34,448 nucleotides of DNA from Alphaproteobacteria bacterium (GTDB taxonomy: Bacteria; Pseudomonadota; Alphaproteobacteria; Acetobacterales; Acetobacteraceae): the NCBI GenBank assembly GCA_026400845.1, contig JAPLOH010000042.1, forward strand, positions 8,971 to 43,418. The letters run 5' to 3'. Below the pieces are notes generated by a model. The model had not been told where the DNA came from, ran no database searches, and worked only from the letters and a program-made list of their open reading frames with translations. The position numbers and the translations under genes were made by a program. Within the stretch, counting starts at the first letter, position 1, and each line of letters opens with the position of its first letter. Shown piece by piece: positions 1-10,102 of the stretch.

Positions 1-421
1 CGACCGCGGTGGAGAACACCGCGCGGGCGCGAAGCTGCACCTCCGGACGCAGCGATTCGTCGGAGACCTGCTTGTTCCCCTCGAAGGCGATGCGGTTGAC
101 GATCGGGAATTCCGCGACCTTCACCACCAGCACGCTGCCCTCGCGCTTCAGCGCGACGTCGCTGAACAATCCGGTGGCGAACAGCGTCTTGAGGCTGCGG
201 TCAAGCTGCTCGGGATCGAACGGATCGCCGGGGCGGACCACCATGTAGGAGCGGATGGTGCCCTCCTCGATGCGCTGGTTGCCGTCGACGCGGATCGACC
301 CGATGACCCCGCCTTGCAACTGGGCGATCTGGATCGGCACGTCCTGCGCCGGCGAAGGCACGGCGAGGCCGGCGAAGAGCAGGAAGATGGCGGCGAGCAG
401 CGCTGCACGTATGCGAGTCAA
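1..421 (-). CDS. bamA: Outer membrane protein assembly factor BamA, N-terminal part (runs off the left edge)
   Basis: BamA is the beta-barrel core of the BAM complex that folds outer-membrane proteins. Only about 140 N-terminal codons are present. Reading leftward from a TTG at 421, the product begins with a hydrophobic signal peptide ending in a PSPAQ-like cleavage region. The first POTRA repeat follows (IRVDGNQRIEEGTIRSYMVV, then DPEQLDRSLKTLFATGLFSDV) and the start of a second (NRIAFEGNKQV). No in-frame ATG lies near the signal peptide. An AGGGGT Shine-Dalgarno at 429-434, seven bases before the TTG, supports that start. It lies 120 bp downstream of rseP on the same strand, the usual alphaproteobacterial order. 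The barrel and later POTRA domains are outside the window. Confidence 0.9.
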   Translation of the reverse strand, partial: MTRIRAALLAAIFLLFAGLAVPSPAQDVPIQIAQLQGGVIGSIRVDGNQRIEEGTIRSYMVVRPGDPFDPEQLDRSLKTLFATGLFSDVALKREGSVLVVKVAEFPIVNRIAFEGNKQVSDESLRPEVQLRARAVFSTAV

Positions 422-541
422 AGCAGATACCCCTGATTGCAGCGCCGCCCCACCGATCGAGGCGGCTGTCCACGTGGGGGGCGGAGAATAGCCTCGCCCG
501 GCGCCCCGCGCTACCCGCCCTCCCGCGGTTTCGCCGATCTG

Positions 542-1657
542 TTAGCCGATCAGCGAGGCGACCCAGCGAAACAGGCCGATATGGCCGAGGTCGTTCCATG
601 TGGCAAACACGAAAAGCCCAATCAGCAACGCAAACCCTGCGCGATATCCGTATTCCTGCGCCCGGGTCGACAACGGGCGGCCGCGCAGAGCCTCGGCGGC
701 GAAAAACATCAGATGGCCGCCATCCAGCACGGGAATCGGGAAGAGATTGATGAGCCCGAGATTGACCGAGAGCAGCGCGATGAAGGAGACCATGCTGGAG
801 AAGCCGAGGTTCGCCACCTCGCCGGACATCTGGGCGATGCGCAGCGGCCCGCCGAGATCCTCGCCCGATCGGCGTTGGCTGATCATGCCCCACACCCCGT
901 CGAGCGTCTGCACCGTGATGTCCCAGGTCTGCTCAACGCCGGCCATCGCCGCCACCGTCAGCGAGACCGGCACGAACTCCAATCGGCCGCCGCGCACGCC
1001 CATCTTCCCAAGGCGGCGCCCGGTCGCGTCGGTATAGGCGTCTGGCGTGATCGGCAAATCGAGTTTCGCGCCGGCGCGTTCGACATGCAGGACCACCTGG
1101 TGCCCGGCATTGGCCTGGATCACCCGCTGCACATCCTCGAAGCGCTCGACGGCGACGTTGTCGATCCCGGTGATGCGGTCGCCCGCCATCACGCCGGCGC
1201 GCAGTGCCGCCGAGTCGGCCAGCACTTCGCCGATCTCCGGCAGCGTCCGCGGAATGCCGATGACAGCGAACAACGCGAAATAGAGCACGATCGCCAGCAC
1301 GAAATTGGCAATCGGGCCGGCGGCGACGATGATCGCGCGCGAGAGCACCGATTTCTCGTGGAAGGTGCGTCCCGGCAGCCAACTCGCCCGCGTTTCGGCG
1401 GAGGCATCCTCCGGCCGCTCCTGGCCATGCAGCTTCACGTAACCGCCGAGCGGCACCCAACCGAGCTTCCACACCGTGCCGAGACTGTCGCGCCAGGAAT
1501 ACAGCGCCCGTCCGAAGCCGATCGAGAAGGTTTCGACATGCACCTTGCGCCAACGGGCGGCAAGGTAGTGGCCGTATTCGTGCACGAACACCAGAATGCC
1601 GAGCACGATGATAAAGGCGATGATCGAGCGCGGCAGAGCAGGCAGGAAATCAAGCAC
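542..1657 (-). CDS. rseP: RseP/MmpA-family site-2 zinc metalloprotease
   Basis: Membrane-embedded protease that cuts anti-sigma factors and other single-pass proteins within the inner membrane after a first periplasmic cut. The 371-residue product has the catalytic HEYGH zinc motif at residues 26-30 inside the first transmembrane helix. A PDZ-like segment lies roughly at 120-220 (EVLADSAALRAGVMAGDRI), and the second zinc-ligand motif LDGGH near residue 311 is in a late helix. It starts with GTG at 1657 with an AGGAC ribosome site 7-10 bases upstream (about 1664-1668). The 117 bp separating it from dxr is conspicuously AT-rich for this genome, so a separate promoter is possible, though no convincing -35/-10 pair was identified. 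It is followed by bamA. Confidence 0.95.
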   Translation of the reverse strand: MLDFLPALPRSIIAFIIVLGILVFVHEYGHYLAARWRKVHVETFSIGFGRALYSWRDSLGTVWKLGWVPLGGYVKLHGQERPEDASAETRASWLPGRTFHEKSVLSRAIIVAAGPIANFVLAIVLYFALFAVIGIPRTLPEIGEVLADSAALRAGVMAGDRITGIDNVAVERFEDVQRVIQANAGHQVVLHVERAGAKLDLPITPDAYTDATGRRLGKMGVRGGRLEFVPVSLTVAAMAGVEQTWDITVQTLDGVWGMISQRRSGEDLGGPLRIAQMSGEVANLGFSSMVSFIALLSVNLGLINLFPIPVLDGGHLMFFAAEALRGRPLSTRAQEYGYRAGFALLIGLFVFATWNDLGHIGLFRWVASLIG

Positions 1658-1774
1658 GATTTCGTCCTTTTAGATTAAATTTTGGAAGGTTTTTGTTTTT
1701 TGACGCGCGTCTGCGTAGCGCATCGGGCAGCGGAAAGCAAACGACTCGTTGAGGAAACACCAATTTTTGCTGAC

Positions 1775-2941
1775 TCACGCCGCCGGACGCGCGCGCTGGT
1801 TGCAGAGATCGGCGGCGAGTTCGCGCGCCGCGGCGTCATGCGCGAGGACTGCCTCGAGCGAGCCGGCGTCGGGTGCGCCGAGCCGATCGAGCGCGGCGGC
1901 GGCGATATCGGCGATTGCGAGAAAACCGATACGTCCGGCGAGGAACGCCTCGACCGCGATTTCATTGGCGGCACTCAGGATCGCCGGGGCCCCGCCGCCT
2001 GCGATCAACGCCTCGCGGGCCAGGCGCAGCGCGGGGAAGCGCACGAGGTCGGGCGCCTCGAAATCGAGCCGCCCGATCGCCGCGAGGTCGAGCCGCGGGG
2101 CGGCAGTGGCAAGCCGCTCCGGCCAGGCCAGCGTATGGGCGATCGGCACCCGCATATCCGGGCTGCCAAGCTGGGCGAGCACGCTGCCGTCGCTGTAGTG
2201 GACGAGGCCGTGGATGACGGATTGCGGATGCACCAGCACGCCGATACGCGCCTCGGGCAAGCCGAACAGCCGGGCGGCCTCGATCACTTCAAGGCCCTTG
2301 TTCATCATCGTCGCGCTGTCGATGGAGATTTTCGCGCCCATCGACCACACCGGATGCCGGAGCGCCGCCGCCGGTTCGGCACGCGCCATCTCCTCGCGGC
2401 TGGCGAGGCGGAACGGGCCTCCCGAGGCGGTCAATATGATCTTCTCCACCGCGCCGTGATTGCCGTCGGCCATGGCCTGAAAAATCGCGTTATGCTCGGA
2501 ATCGACCGGCAGCAGGGTGGCGCCATGGGCGCGCACCGCCTCCAGCATCACCTCGCCGGCACACACCAGCGCCTCCTTGTTGGCGAGCGCCACCACCCCG
2601 CCGCCGCGAATTGCCGCCAGCGTCGGCTCCAGCCCAATCGCTCCGGTGATCGCCGCCATCGTCCAGTCGACCGGCAGCGCGGCCGCCTCGATCACCGCCG
2701 CGCGCCCGGCGGCACAGCGCACGCCGCTGCCGGCGAGCGCCGCCACGAGATCGCCATGCAGTGCCGCATCAGCGACCACCGCCCATTCGGCGCCCAACGC
2801 GCGGGCCTGCGCGGCCAAAACCGCGACATTGCGCCCGCCGACCAGCGCCCGCACCCGGAAGCGCTCGGGCGCGGCCTGCAGCAGGCTCGCTGTCTGGGTG
2901 CCGACGCTGCCGGTGCTGCCGAGAATGGTGACCGTCTTCAT
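1775..2941 (-). CDS. dxr: 1-deoxy-D-xylulose 5-phosphate reductoisomerase
   Basis: Catalyses the NADPH-dependent rearrangement and reduction of DXP to 2-C-methyl-D-erythritol 4-phosphate, the committed step of the MEP isoprenoid pathway. The 388-residue length is normal. Visible motifs are the N-terminal dinucleotide loop GSTGSVG (residues 8-14), the metal and substrate motif VDSEHNAIFQ, the SGGPFR loop, the DSATMMNKGLEVIEA helix and the late SAANEIAVEAFL helix. It starts at ATG 2941, ten bases after the cdsA stop. Being next to uppS and cdsA puts isoprenoid supply beside the enzymes using isoprenoid and lipid precursors for the envelope. Confidence 0.96.
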   Translation of the reverse strand: MKTVTILGSTGSVGTQTASLLQAAPERFRVRALVGGRNVAVLAAQARALGAEWAVVADAALHGDLVAALAGSGVRCAAGRAAVIEAAALPVDWTMAAITGAIGLEPTLAAIRGGGVVALANKEALVCAGEVMLEAVRAHGATLLPVDSEHNAIFQAMADGNHGAVEKIILTASGGPFRLASREEMARAEPAAALRHPVWSMGAKISIDSATMMNKGLEVIEAARLFGLPEARIGVLVHPQSVIHGLVHYSDGSVLAQLGSPDMRVPIAHTLAWPERLATAAPRLDLAAIGRLDFEAPDLVRFPALRLAREALIAGGGAPAILSAANEIAVEAFLAGRIGFLAIADIAAAALDRLGAPDAGSLEAVLAHDAAARELAADLCNQRARPAA

Positions 2942-3627
2942 CGCCCCCTCTTCATTGCCGCAGCACCTCGCCGCGCCACAGCACGAGCGCCGCCGCCGCC
3001 GGCGCCACGGTCAGAACCGCGTCCAGCCGGTCGAGCAATCCGCCATGGCCAGGGATCAGATTGCCCGAATCCTTCACCCCGAAATGTCGCTTGGCCGCCG
3101 ATTCCAACAAATCACCGGCCTGGGAGATCACCCCCAGCACCGCCGCAATCGCCATCGATGTCGCGAACACCCCGTCACCGAGCGCCGCCGCGGCCGCGCC
3201 CACGCCGATCGCGGCGAGCAGCCCACCCACCGCGCCGGATCGTGTTTTGCCGGGTGAGATCGATGGCGCCAGCTTCGGCCCGCCGACCAGCCGGCCGAGC
3301 ATGTAGGCGCCGATATCGCTCGCCCAGACGACGCAGAGCAGGAACAGCACGTTCCCCATCCCACCCGGCTCGCGGGCCCGCAGCCATTCGAGGCTGAGCA
3401 CCGCGGGTAAAATCCACAGCAGCCCGGCCGGCAGGCTTGCCCAGTAGGGCCAGTTGCGCGCCATCGCCCGCCATTCGCGCATCATCAGCAGCCCGGCGAT
3501 CAGCACCAGCACGGTCCATAGGGCGCCACCCGCCCACAGGCACACCAGCGCCGCCGGCAACAGGATCGCCGCCGAGGCGGCACGCACCCCGAGATCCCGC
3601 CAGCGACCGCTCGGCTGCGTGGAATGC

Positions 3628-4395
<768 letters not shown>

Positions 4396-4402
4396 GTTGT
4401 CC

Positions 4403-4969
4403 TCAGACCTGCTTGATTTCCTTGTCTTTCTCGAAGAGCACTTCGTCAAGCTTCTTGATGTAGGAGTCGGTCAGCTTCTGGATATCGTCGGTCCAGCGCT
4501 TTTCGTCGTCCTGGCTGATGATGTGCTTCTTCTCCAGCGCCTTGGTCTGCTCCATCCCGTCGCGTCGCACGCCCCGAACGGCCACCTTGGCCCCCTCGGC
4601 GTAGCGATGCGCCGCTTTGGAAAGCTCGGTGCGGCGCTCGCCGGTGAGCTGCGGGATCGGCACGCGGACGAGCTGGCCGTCGGCGCCGGGATTGAGCCCG
4701 AGGCCGAAGTCGCGGATCGCCTTCACCACGTTGTTGACCAGGCTGCGATCCCATACCTGCACGGTGAGCATCCGCGCCTCCGGTACCGCGATGGTGCCGA
4801 CCTGGGCGAGCGGAACCTCGCCGCCATAGGCCTCGACGCGCACCGGCTCGAGCAGCGCCGGGCTGGCACGCCCGGTGCGCAGGCCCGCGAATTCGCGCCG
4901 CAGCGTCTCCACCGCGCCGTCCATGCGCCGCGTGAGGTCCTGTTTCAGTTCGCTCAACTCGGTTGCCAC
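4403..4969 (-). CDS. frr: Ribosome recycling factor
   Basis: Splits post-termination 70S complexes together with EF-G. The product has the family's long three-helix-bundle sequence: LRREFAGLRTGRASPALLEP near the N-terminus, GLNPGADGQLVRVPIPQLT in the middle, and ISQDDEKRWTDDIQKLTDSY near the end. The frame is open back to 4999. The GTG at 4969 has a strong GAGGAGGG site immediately upstream (about 4975-4982) and gives 188 residues, matching the usual 185 or so, so I prefer it. It lies 52 bp after pyrH and seven bases before uppS. Confidence 0.95.
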   Translation of the reverse strand: MATELSELKQDLTRRMDGAVETLRREFAGLRTGRASPALLEPVRVEAYGGEVPLAQVGTIAVPEARMLTVQVWDRSLVNNVVKAIRDFGLGLNPGADGQLVRVPIPQLTGERRTELSKAAHRYAEGAKVAVRGVRRDGMEQTKALEKKHIISQDDEKRWTDDIQKLTDSYIKKLDEVLFEKDKEIKQV

Positions 4970-5021
4970 GGCAACCCTCCTCTTCGCTGATGCGGCCACG
5001 CCGCGCGAGCGGCGGGTCGGT

Positions 5022-5741
5022 TCATTTTGGCTCGACGATGGTGGTGAACTTGCCCTCGCCGCGCATCACCTTGGCGAAGGCCCCGGGGGCGCGGATGTTG
5101 AAGATGATGATCGGCACGCCATTCTCGCGCGCCAGGCTGATGGCCGCCGCGTCCATGAACTTCAGGTCGCGCGCAAGTACGTCGTGGTAGGTGAGCTCGT
5201 CGAACCGCTGCGCCCCCTCCACCTTGCGCGGATCGGCGGAATAAACGCCGTCGACCTGGGTGCCCTTGAGCAGCGCGTCGCAGCCCATCTCGACCGCCCG
5301 CAGCGCGGCCCCTGTATCGGTGGTGAAAAACGGGTTGCCGGTGCCGGCGGCGAAAATCACGACCCTGCCCTTTTCCATGTGCCGCATGGCACGGCGGCGG
5401 ATATAGGGCTCGCACACCGAGGCCATCGGAATGGCCGACTGCACCCGGGTCGCGATGCCGCGTTTTTCGAGTGCCGCTTGCATGGCGAGCGCGTTCATCA
5501 CGGTCGCCAGCATGCCCATGTAATGGGCCTGGGCGATGTCCATCCCGGTTGCCGCCACCGAGACCCCGCGGAAGATGTTGCCGCCGCCGATCACCAGGCT
5601 GACCTCGGCGCCGAGCGCCACGACGTCGCCGATATCGGCCGCGATCGCCGAGAGCGTGTCGTTGTCGAGCCCGAACTCCCGCTGCCCCATCAGGGCCTCG
5701 CCGGAGACTTTGAGCAGCACGCGCTTATATTTTGTTGTCAT
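5022..5741 (-). CDS. pyrH: UMP kinase
   Basis: Hexameric amino-acid-kinase-fold enzyme phosphorylating UMP to UDP with ATP, feeding pyrimidine nucleotide and UDP-sugar pools. The 239-residue product shows the N-terminal nucleotide loop KVSGEALMG, the glycine-rich [10 protein letters not shown] loop, the [17 protein letters not shown] segment characteristic of bacterial PyrH, and the C-terminal [15 protein letters not shown] region. It sits between tsf and frr as in most bacteria. A hairpin in the 124-bp gap after tsf may modulate read-through from the upstream ribosomal protein genes. Confidence 0.96.
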   Translation of the reverse strand: MTTKYKRVLLKVSGEALMGQREFGLDNDTLSAIAADIGDVVALGAEVSLVIGGGNIFRGVSVAATGMDIAQAHYMGMLATVMNALAMQAALEKRGIATRVQSAIPMASVCEPYIRRRAMRHMEKGRVVIFAAGTGNPFFTTDTGAALRAVEMGCDALLKGTQVDGVYSADPRKVEGAQRFDELTYHDVLARDLKFMDAAAISLARENGVPIIIFNIRAPGAFAKVMRGEGKFTTIVEPK

Positions 5742-5805
5742 CGAACCCCGTGGCCACCACTTACCGTCCCGCCCCGCTGCCCTGGGACTCGGCGAGCGGG
5801 CACGA

Positions 5806-5844
5806 TCAGGGCGGACGGCACCGTAAAGGCCCCGCCCGCCCTGA
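5806..5844 (-). terminator. Hairpin between tsf and pyrH, possible attenuator or terminator
   Basis: A 13-bp near-perfect inverted repeat has arms at 5806-5818 and 5832-5844 with a single mismatch and a 13-base loop. It lies 21 bases after the tsf stop codon on the minus strand. No T-tract follows on the minus strand, so it is not a textbook Rho-independent terminator. Partial termination, RNA processing or 3'-end protection of the rpsB-tsf message are all possible. Confidence 0.45.
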
Positions 5845-5865
5845 ACAAGAGAGACGCGACAGCTT

Positions 5866-6789
5866 TTAGGCCGACGGCTTGGCGAGCCCGGCGGTCGCCG
5901 CGACCTCGGCCGCGAAATCGCCGACTTCCTTCTCGATGCCTTCGCCGAGGTGGAACCGCGCGAAGCCGGTGAGCTTGGCGCCGGCCTTCTGCACCACCGC
6001 TTTCACCCGGCTCTCGCCGTCATGCACCCAGACCTGCTCCAGCAGCACCACTTCCTCGTAGTACTTGCGAATGCGGCCCTCGACCATTTTCTCGATGATG
6101 GCTTCCGGCTTGCCCGAGGCGCGCGCTTGCTCGGAGAGTACCACCTTCTCGCGCTCCAGCGCCGCCGGATCGACCGAGTTGGTATCAAGCGCGTCAGGGC
6201 GCGTGGCCGCGACGTGCATGCCGACCTGGCGGCCGAGCGTCTCCAGCGCGGCAATTTCGCTCGCGCCTTCGACGGCGACCAGCACGCCGATCTTGCCGAG
6301 GCCCGGCTTCAGCGCCTGATGCACGTAACTCGCCACCGCACCCTGCGGTACCGAGAGTACGCGCGCGCGGCGCAGGTTCATGTTCTCGCCGATGGTGGCG
6401 ACGAGATGGACCAGTTCCTCGGCAACCGTACGGCCGGTGCCCGGAAACGGCGCCGCGTTGATCGTATCGAGGTTCTCGCCAACCTGCAGTGCGACGTTCG
6501 CGACCGCATGCACGAAACCCTGGAAGGCCTCGTTGCGCGACACGAAATCGGTCTCGGAGTTGACCTCGACCATCGCGGCCTTGGCCGGCATCGAGGCGAT
6601 GCCGACGAGCCCCTCGGAGGCGGCCCGGCCGGACTTCTTCGCGGCGGCGGCAAGGCCCTTCTTGCGCAACCAGTCGATCGCCGGCTCGACGGCGCCGTCG
6701 TTCTCGACAAGCGCCTTCTTGCAGTCGGAAATGCCGGCGCCGGTCCGCTCGCGCAGATCCTTCACCATGGCGGGAGTGATATCAGCCAT
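5866..6789 (-). CDS. tsf: Translation elongation factor Ts
   Basis: Guanine-nucleotide exchange factor for EF-Tu. The product starts [20 protein letters not shown], the conserved UBA-like N-terminal domain, and carries the [11 protein letters not shown] core signature that contacts the EF-Tu nucleotide site. The rest covers the dimerisation and coiled-coil regions. The 307-residue length is typical of alphaproteobacteria. It starts 16 bases after the rpsB stop and is almost certainly co-transcribed with it. Confidence 0.97.
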   Translation of the reverse strand: MADITPAMVKDLRERTGAGISDCKKALVENDGAVEPAIDWLRKKGLAAAAKKSGRAASEGLVGIASMPAKAAMVEVNSETDFVSRNEAFQGFVHAVANVALQVGENLDTINAAPFPGTGRTVAEELVHLVATIGENMNLRRARVLSVPQGAVASYVHQALKPGLGKIGVLVAVEGASEIAALETLGRQVGMHVAATRPDALDTNSVDPAALEREKVVLSEQARASGKPEAIIEKMVEGRIRKYYEEVVLLEQVWVHDGESRVKAVVQKAGAKLTGFARFHLGEGIEKEVGDFAAEVAATAGLAKPSA

Positions 6790-6805
6790 CAGAATATCTC
6801 CTCGA

Positions 6806-7585
6806 TCAGTCCGCCGCGCCCGCCGGGGCCGCGGCCTCGGGCAGGAGTTCCGGCGGCAGTTCCTCGGCGGCGCCGATATCGCGGCCGGACGCCATCATCT
6901 CGGCGCTGATCCCGTCGAGCACGGCGCCGGCGATCAGGTCGCAGTACATCGTGATCGCGCGGATCGCGTCGTCATTGCCCGGAATCGGGTAGGTCACGCC
7001 AACCGGGTCGGAGTTGCTGTCGAGCACCGCGATGACGGGGATGCCAAGCTTCATGGCCTCCTCGACGGCGAGCTTCTCCTTGTTGGTATCGATAATGAAC
7101 AGGATGTCCGGCAGCCCGCCCATCTCCTTGATGCCGCCCAGCGCGCGCTCCAGCTTTTCGCGGTCGCGCGTGATGTCGAGCACCTCTTTCTTGGTCAGGC
7201 CCGAAACCTCGCCGGCCAGCATCTCGTCGATCTGGCGCAGGCGCTTGATCGAACCGGTGATGGTGCGCCAGTTGGTCAGCATGCCACCGAGCCAGCGGTG
7301 ATTCACATAATACTGGCCGCAGCGCTTGGCGGATTCAGCGACGTAGTCGGCCGCCGCCCGCTTGGTGCCGACGAACAGCACGCGCCCACCGGCGGCGGTG
7401 ACGTCGCGCACCGCGCGCAGCGCGCGGTCGAGCATCGGTACGGTCTGCTGCAGGTCGATGATATGGACCTGATTGCGTATGCCGAAGAGATACGGCGCCA
7501 TGCGCGGGTTCCAGCGCCGCGTATGGTGGCCGAAATGAACGCCGGCTTCGAGCAGCTGACGCATGGTGAAATCGGGCATCGCCAT
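6806..7585 (-). CDS. rpsB: 30S ribosomal protein S2
   Basis: Component of the small ribosomal subunit. The product shows the classic S2 sequence: [19 protein letters not shown] at the N-terminus, [17 protein letters not shown], and [20 protein letters not shown] in the middle. It is 259 residues long, with an acidic Ala/Pro-rich tail. ATG 7585 is preceded by AGGAG at a seven-base spacing; a second in-frame ATG lies two codons later. It heads the rpsB-to-bamA cluster. Confidence 0.97.
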   Translation of the reverse strand: MAMPDFTMRQLLEAGVHFGHHTRRWNPRMAPYLFGIRNQVHIIDLQQTVPMLDRALRAVRDVTAAGGRVLFVGTKRAAADYVAESAKRCGQYYVNHRWLGGMLTNWRTITGSIKRLRQIDEMLAGEVSGLTKKEVLDITRDREKLERALGGIKEMGGLPDILFIIDTNKEKLAVEEAMKLGIPVIAVLDSNSDPVGVTYPIPGNDDAIRAITMYCDLIAGAVLDGISAEMMASGRDIGAAEELPPELLPEAAAPAGAAD

Positions 7586-7783
7586 CGGCGTGCTCCTTTC
7601 CTGTATCCGGTTGAACCTCCGCGGAGCCTGCGCCTCTCGGCACCGGATTCAGGCCTCATATAAGGCCGGAAAGTCGCCCCGCGTGTGAATTACCGGCGAC
7701 ACGATGCCCCCGGCGCGCCGGCATATGCCGCAATCAGCCCCGCGAGGCAAGCCCCGCGTCGGGCGCGCGGTGGAGGCAAGGCG
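7586..7783. promoter_or_regulatory. Leader and probable promoter region of the rpsB cluster
   Basis: This non-coding stretch lies upstream of rpsB. The only promoter-like element I can point to is a TTATAT on the minus strand (7658-7663) inside a short GGCCT/AGGCC dyad. No good -35 hexamer is found at 16-18 bases. Positions 7664-7783 show only GC-rich sequence with no recognisable gene or RNA. Confidence 0.3.
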
Positions 7784-7903
7784 AGGGGCGCTGCCCCCTC
7801 GACCCCCACCAGGGGATGATCCCCTGGACCTCATCCCAAACGCTCTTTGACGGATGCGGGTCTGGGGGCGCAGCCCCCAGCGGGGTCTAGGGGCAGCGCC
7901 CCT
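7784..7903. repeat. Large nested palindrome, dispersed intergenic element of GGGGC/GCCCC type
   Basis: Left arm 7784-7836 and right arm about 7852-7903 are near-complementary over some 50 bases, with small gaps. Each arm contains its own smaller palindromes, such as AGGGGATGATCCCCT at 7811-7825 and TGGGGGCGCAGCCCCCA at 7863-7879. It begins five bases after the stop codon of the alpha/beta-hydrolase gene, so on the minus strand it can form a very stable 3' structure ending the rph-rdgB-hydrolase transcript. From memory, similar elements are frequent between genes in Acetobacteraceae. Copy number in this genome cannot be judged here. Confidence 0.8.
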
Positions 7904-7907
7904 TTCC

Positions 7908-8630
7908 TCAGCGCCCAATCGCGAAGCTAGCCAGTGCGGCGCCGAACTGGGCGTCGAACTCCGGTTCGAAGCTGGCCATGTGGCCGGTCGGCTGGGCGGG
8001 GTGATAGATCGGCAGAAACGTCAGCCCGGCACGGGTGGCGGCGGCGCGGGCGAGGTCGCCGCGTTCGGCGGGGGCGAGGTCGAAGGGGTCGTCGTTGAAC
8101 TGGGCGAGCGCGAGGCGCATCGGCCCTCGCGCGGAATCGAGCCGGGCGGCAAAGTCGGCGAGTGCCTGGGTTCGGCGCTCCGGGCGGGTTCCATGCGCGG
8201 CCGGCGAGAGCAGGATCACCGCCTCCACCAGGTCCGGTCGGGCGAGCGCGGCCATGCCGATGAAGGCGCCGCGCGAGAAGCCGGCGACGATGACGCGGCG
8301 GTAGCCGGCGGCATGCAAGTCTTCGACGCAGCGGATCAGGCGCGCCTCGCCGGCGACCAGCGGATCGTTCCCGGGGATGCGGTTGAAGCGCCAGACGTCC
8401 CAGCCCAGCGCGGGGAAGCGGCCGAGCCATTCGGGGGCGGGTTGGCCATCCGGGAAGTCGGGCGTGGTGAACTGGCCGGGGCTCACCCCGCCATGCAACC
8501 AAACCACGACGCCGACGGCCCGAGCGAGGCCGGGCCCGGGATAGGCGACAGAAGGTCGAAACAGCGGGTCGGCCGCTGGAGAGGCACAGGCGCTCACCAG
8601 CAGCAGCAAAGCGGCGATCAGCCGAGACAT
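7908..8630 (-). CDS. Alpha/beta-hydrolase-fold lipoprotein (dienelactone-hydrolase-like), substrate unknown
   Basis: The 240-residue product starts with a hydrophobic signal and lipobox VSAC (Cys15), so it is probably a lipidated envelope protein. It shows an oxyanion-type HGG at 46-48 and the nucleophile elbow GFSRG with Ser119. A late GHMASF could provide the catalytic His, and an acid is plausible in between. No substrate can be assigned. It overlaps the 3' end of rdgB by 13 bp and is the last gene before the large palindrome, so it is co-transcribed with rph and rdgB. That linkage need not mean a shared pathway. Confidence 0.8.
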   Translation of the reverse strand: MSRLIAALLLLVSACASPAADPLFRPSVAYPGPGLARAVGVVVWLHGGVSPGQFTTPDFPDGQPAPEWLGRFPALGWDVWRFNRIPGNDPLVAGEARLIRCVEDLHAAGYRRVIVAGFSRGAFIGMAALARPDLVEAVILLSPAAHGTRPERRTQALADFAARLDSARGPMRLALAQFNDDPFDLAPAERGDLARAAATRAGLTFLPIYHPAQPTGHMASFEPEFDAQFGAALASFAIGR

Positions 8631-9217
8631 GCCGCCATCAGCAGCGCGAAGGCGCGGGCACGGTGGCTGGTTGCGGCTTTGCGGGCCGGTGGAATTTCAC
8701 CATAGGTCCCGCTTTCGCCGAGGGGGAGGAACATCGGGTCATAGCCGAAACCGGCCGATCCCCGCGGCGGCCAGACGCATTCGCCGTCCACCCGCCCCTC
8801 GAACACTTCGGCATGCCCGTCGGGCCAGGCGAGGCACAGCGCCGAGACGAACCAGCTTGATCGGTCGGGGCGCGTTCCCATCTCGTCATTCACCCGCGCC
8901 ATCGCGGCGGCGAAATCTTTCGCCGGCCCGGCCCAGCGGGCGGAAAGCACGCCGGGTGCGCCACCAAGTGCCGCAACGCAGAAGCCGCTGTCATCGGCCA
9001 GCGCCGGTAGCCCCGCCGCCGTGGCTGCGGCCAGCGCCTTGATCCGCGCATTCCCCGCGAAATCGGGCGCCGGCTCCTCCGGCTCCGGCAGGCCGAGTTC
9101 GCCGGCCGAAACCACGGCGATCCCATGCGGGGCCACCAGGGCGCGGATCTCGACGAGCTTGCCCGGGTTGTGGCTGGCCAGGACCAGCCGGCTGCCAGGC
9201 TCGAGCCGGCGTGGCAT
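8618..9217 (-). CDS. rdgB: Non-canonical purine NTP pyrophosphatase (RdgB/HAM1 family)
   Basis: House-cleaning enzyme hydrolysing dITP, ITP and XTP to the monophosphate and PPi, keeping deaminated purines out of DNA and RNA. The 199-residue product has the N-terminal phosphate loop [12 protein letters not shown], the metal and purine site [22 protein letters not shown], and a C-terminal SHRARAF. The start ATG at 9217 overlaps the stop codon of rph (TGATG arrangement), indicating translational coupling. The rph-rdgB pair is conserved in alphaproteobacteria. Confidence 0.95.
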   Translation of the reverse strand: MPRRLEPGSRLVLASHNPGKLVEIRALVAPHGIAVVSAGELGLPEPEEPAPDFAGNARIKALAAATAAGLPALADDSGFCVAALGGAPGVLSARWAGPAKDFAAAMARVNDEMGTRPDRSSWFVSALCLAWPDGHAEVFEGRVDGECVWPPRGSAGFGYDPMFLPLGESGTYGEIPPARKAATSHRARAFALLMAACLG

Positions 9218-9939
9218 CAGGCCGCCGCCACCGCGGCGCGCTGCATTTCGAACAGGCTGGCGGTGCCGAGCTTGGCGAGCCCCATCAGCTCCATGAACTG
9301 CGCTTCGGAGAACGCCGACTTCTCCGCAGTCCCCTGGATTTCCACGATCCCACCGCCGTCGGTCAGCACAAAATTGGCGTCCGCATCGGCCCCGCTGTCC
9401 TCGGCGTAGTCAAGGTCGAGCACCGCCGCTCCGTCCACCAGCCCGCAGGAGACCGCGGCGACCTGGCCGATCAGCGGGATGGTCTTGATCACGTTCATCT
9501 TCACCAGATGCTTGAACGCGATATTCAGCGCCACCCAGGCGCCGGTGATCGACGCACAGCGGGTGCCGCCATCGGCGTTCAGCACGTCGCAATCGAGGGT
9601 GATCGACATCTCGCCCATGGCCGCGCGATCCACCACCGCGCGCAGCGAGCGGCCGATCAGGCGCTGGATTTCCTGGGTGCGGCCGGACTGCTTGCCACGG
9701 GCCGCCTCGCGATCGCCGCGGGTATGGGTGGCGCGCGGCAGCATGCCGTACTCGGCGGTCACCCAGCCGAGCCCCTGGCCGCGCAGGAACGGCGGCACCC
9801 GCGCCTCTACAGAGGCGGCGCACAGCACCTCGGTGCCGCCCATACGGATCAGGCAGGAGCCCTCGGCGTGGTGCGAAAAGCCTGTCGTGAAGGATACGTC
9901 GCGCAGCGCATCGGCCGCACGCCCGGAAGGACGCGTCAT
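9217..9939 (-). CDS. rph: Ribonuclease PH
   Basis: Phosphorolytic 3'-5' exoribonuclease that trims tRNA 3' ends. The 240-residue product begins [13 protein letters not shown] and carries [38 protein letters not shown] and the [17 protein letters not shown] active-site region, all characteristic of RNase PH. It starts at ATG 9939. The first few codons and the region just upstream lie within the left copy of a 46-bp direct repeat (9927-9972) whose partner is at 11269-11314. In many alphaproteobacteria rph lies head-to-head with hrcA; here about 2.4 kb of other genes intervene. Confidence 0.96.
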   Translation of the reverse strand: MTRPSGRAADALRDVSFTTGFSHHAEGSCLIRMGGTEVLCAASVEARVPPFLRGQGLGWVTAEYGMLPRATHTRGDREAARGKQSGRTQEIQRLIGRSLRAVVDRAAMGEMSITLDCDVLNADGGTRCASITGAWVALNIAFKHLVKMNVIKTIPLIGQVAAVSCGLVDGAAVLDLDYAEDSGADADANFVLTDGGGIVEIQGTAEKSAFSEAQFMELMGLAKLGTASLFEMQRAAVAAA

Positions 9940-9972
9940 GCTGGGTTTCCCGAAAAGATCGCCCGCCCTATG
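9927..9972. repeat. Left copy of imperfect 46-bp direct repeat flanking the low-GC island
   Basis: Aligned without gaps to 11269-11314 with about 37 of 46 identical positions. Shared blocks include AAGGACGCG, TGCTGGGTT and CCCGCCCTATG. This copy covers the first codons and upstream region of rph. Weaker similarity continues beyond the block (a GCGGCGCAT motif in both), with a length difference. Confidence 0.7.
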
Positions 9973-10045
9973 GCCTTCCCGGGGACGGCACGCAAGGGCG
10001 GCGCATTTCGCCGCGCGGGAATTGGGGGGCGGCCGGGGATTGCGG

Positions 10046-10096
10046 TTGACGCGGAAATTTTTATGTTAACTTTTATGTTCCATAGGTCAGCGAGGA
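10046..10096 (+). promoter_or_regulatory. Candidate promoter and ribosome site of the island, with a 12-bp-spaced direct repeat
   Basis: An AT-rich patch in otherwise very GC-rich DNA. TTGACG at 10046-10051 could be a -35 box. TTTTATGTT occurs twice, at 10059-10067 and 10071-10079, with 12-bp spacing. TTTTAT at 10071-10076 would be a weak -10 at 19 bp. GAGGA at 10092-10096 sits six bases before ATG 10103. Whether the repeated motif binds a regulator is unknown. Confidence 0.4.
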
Positions 10097-10102
10097 CACA
10101 GC

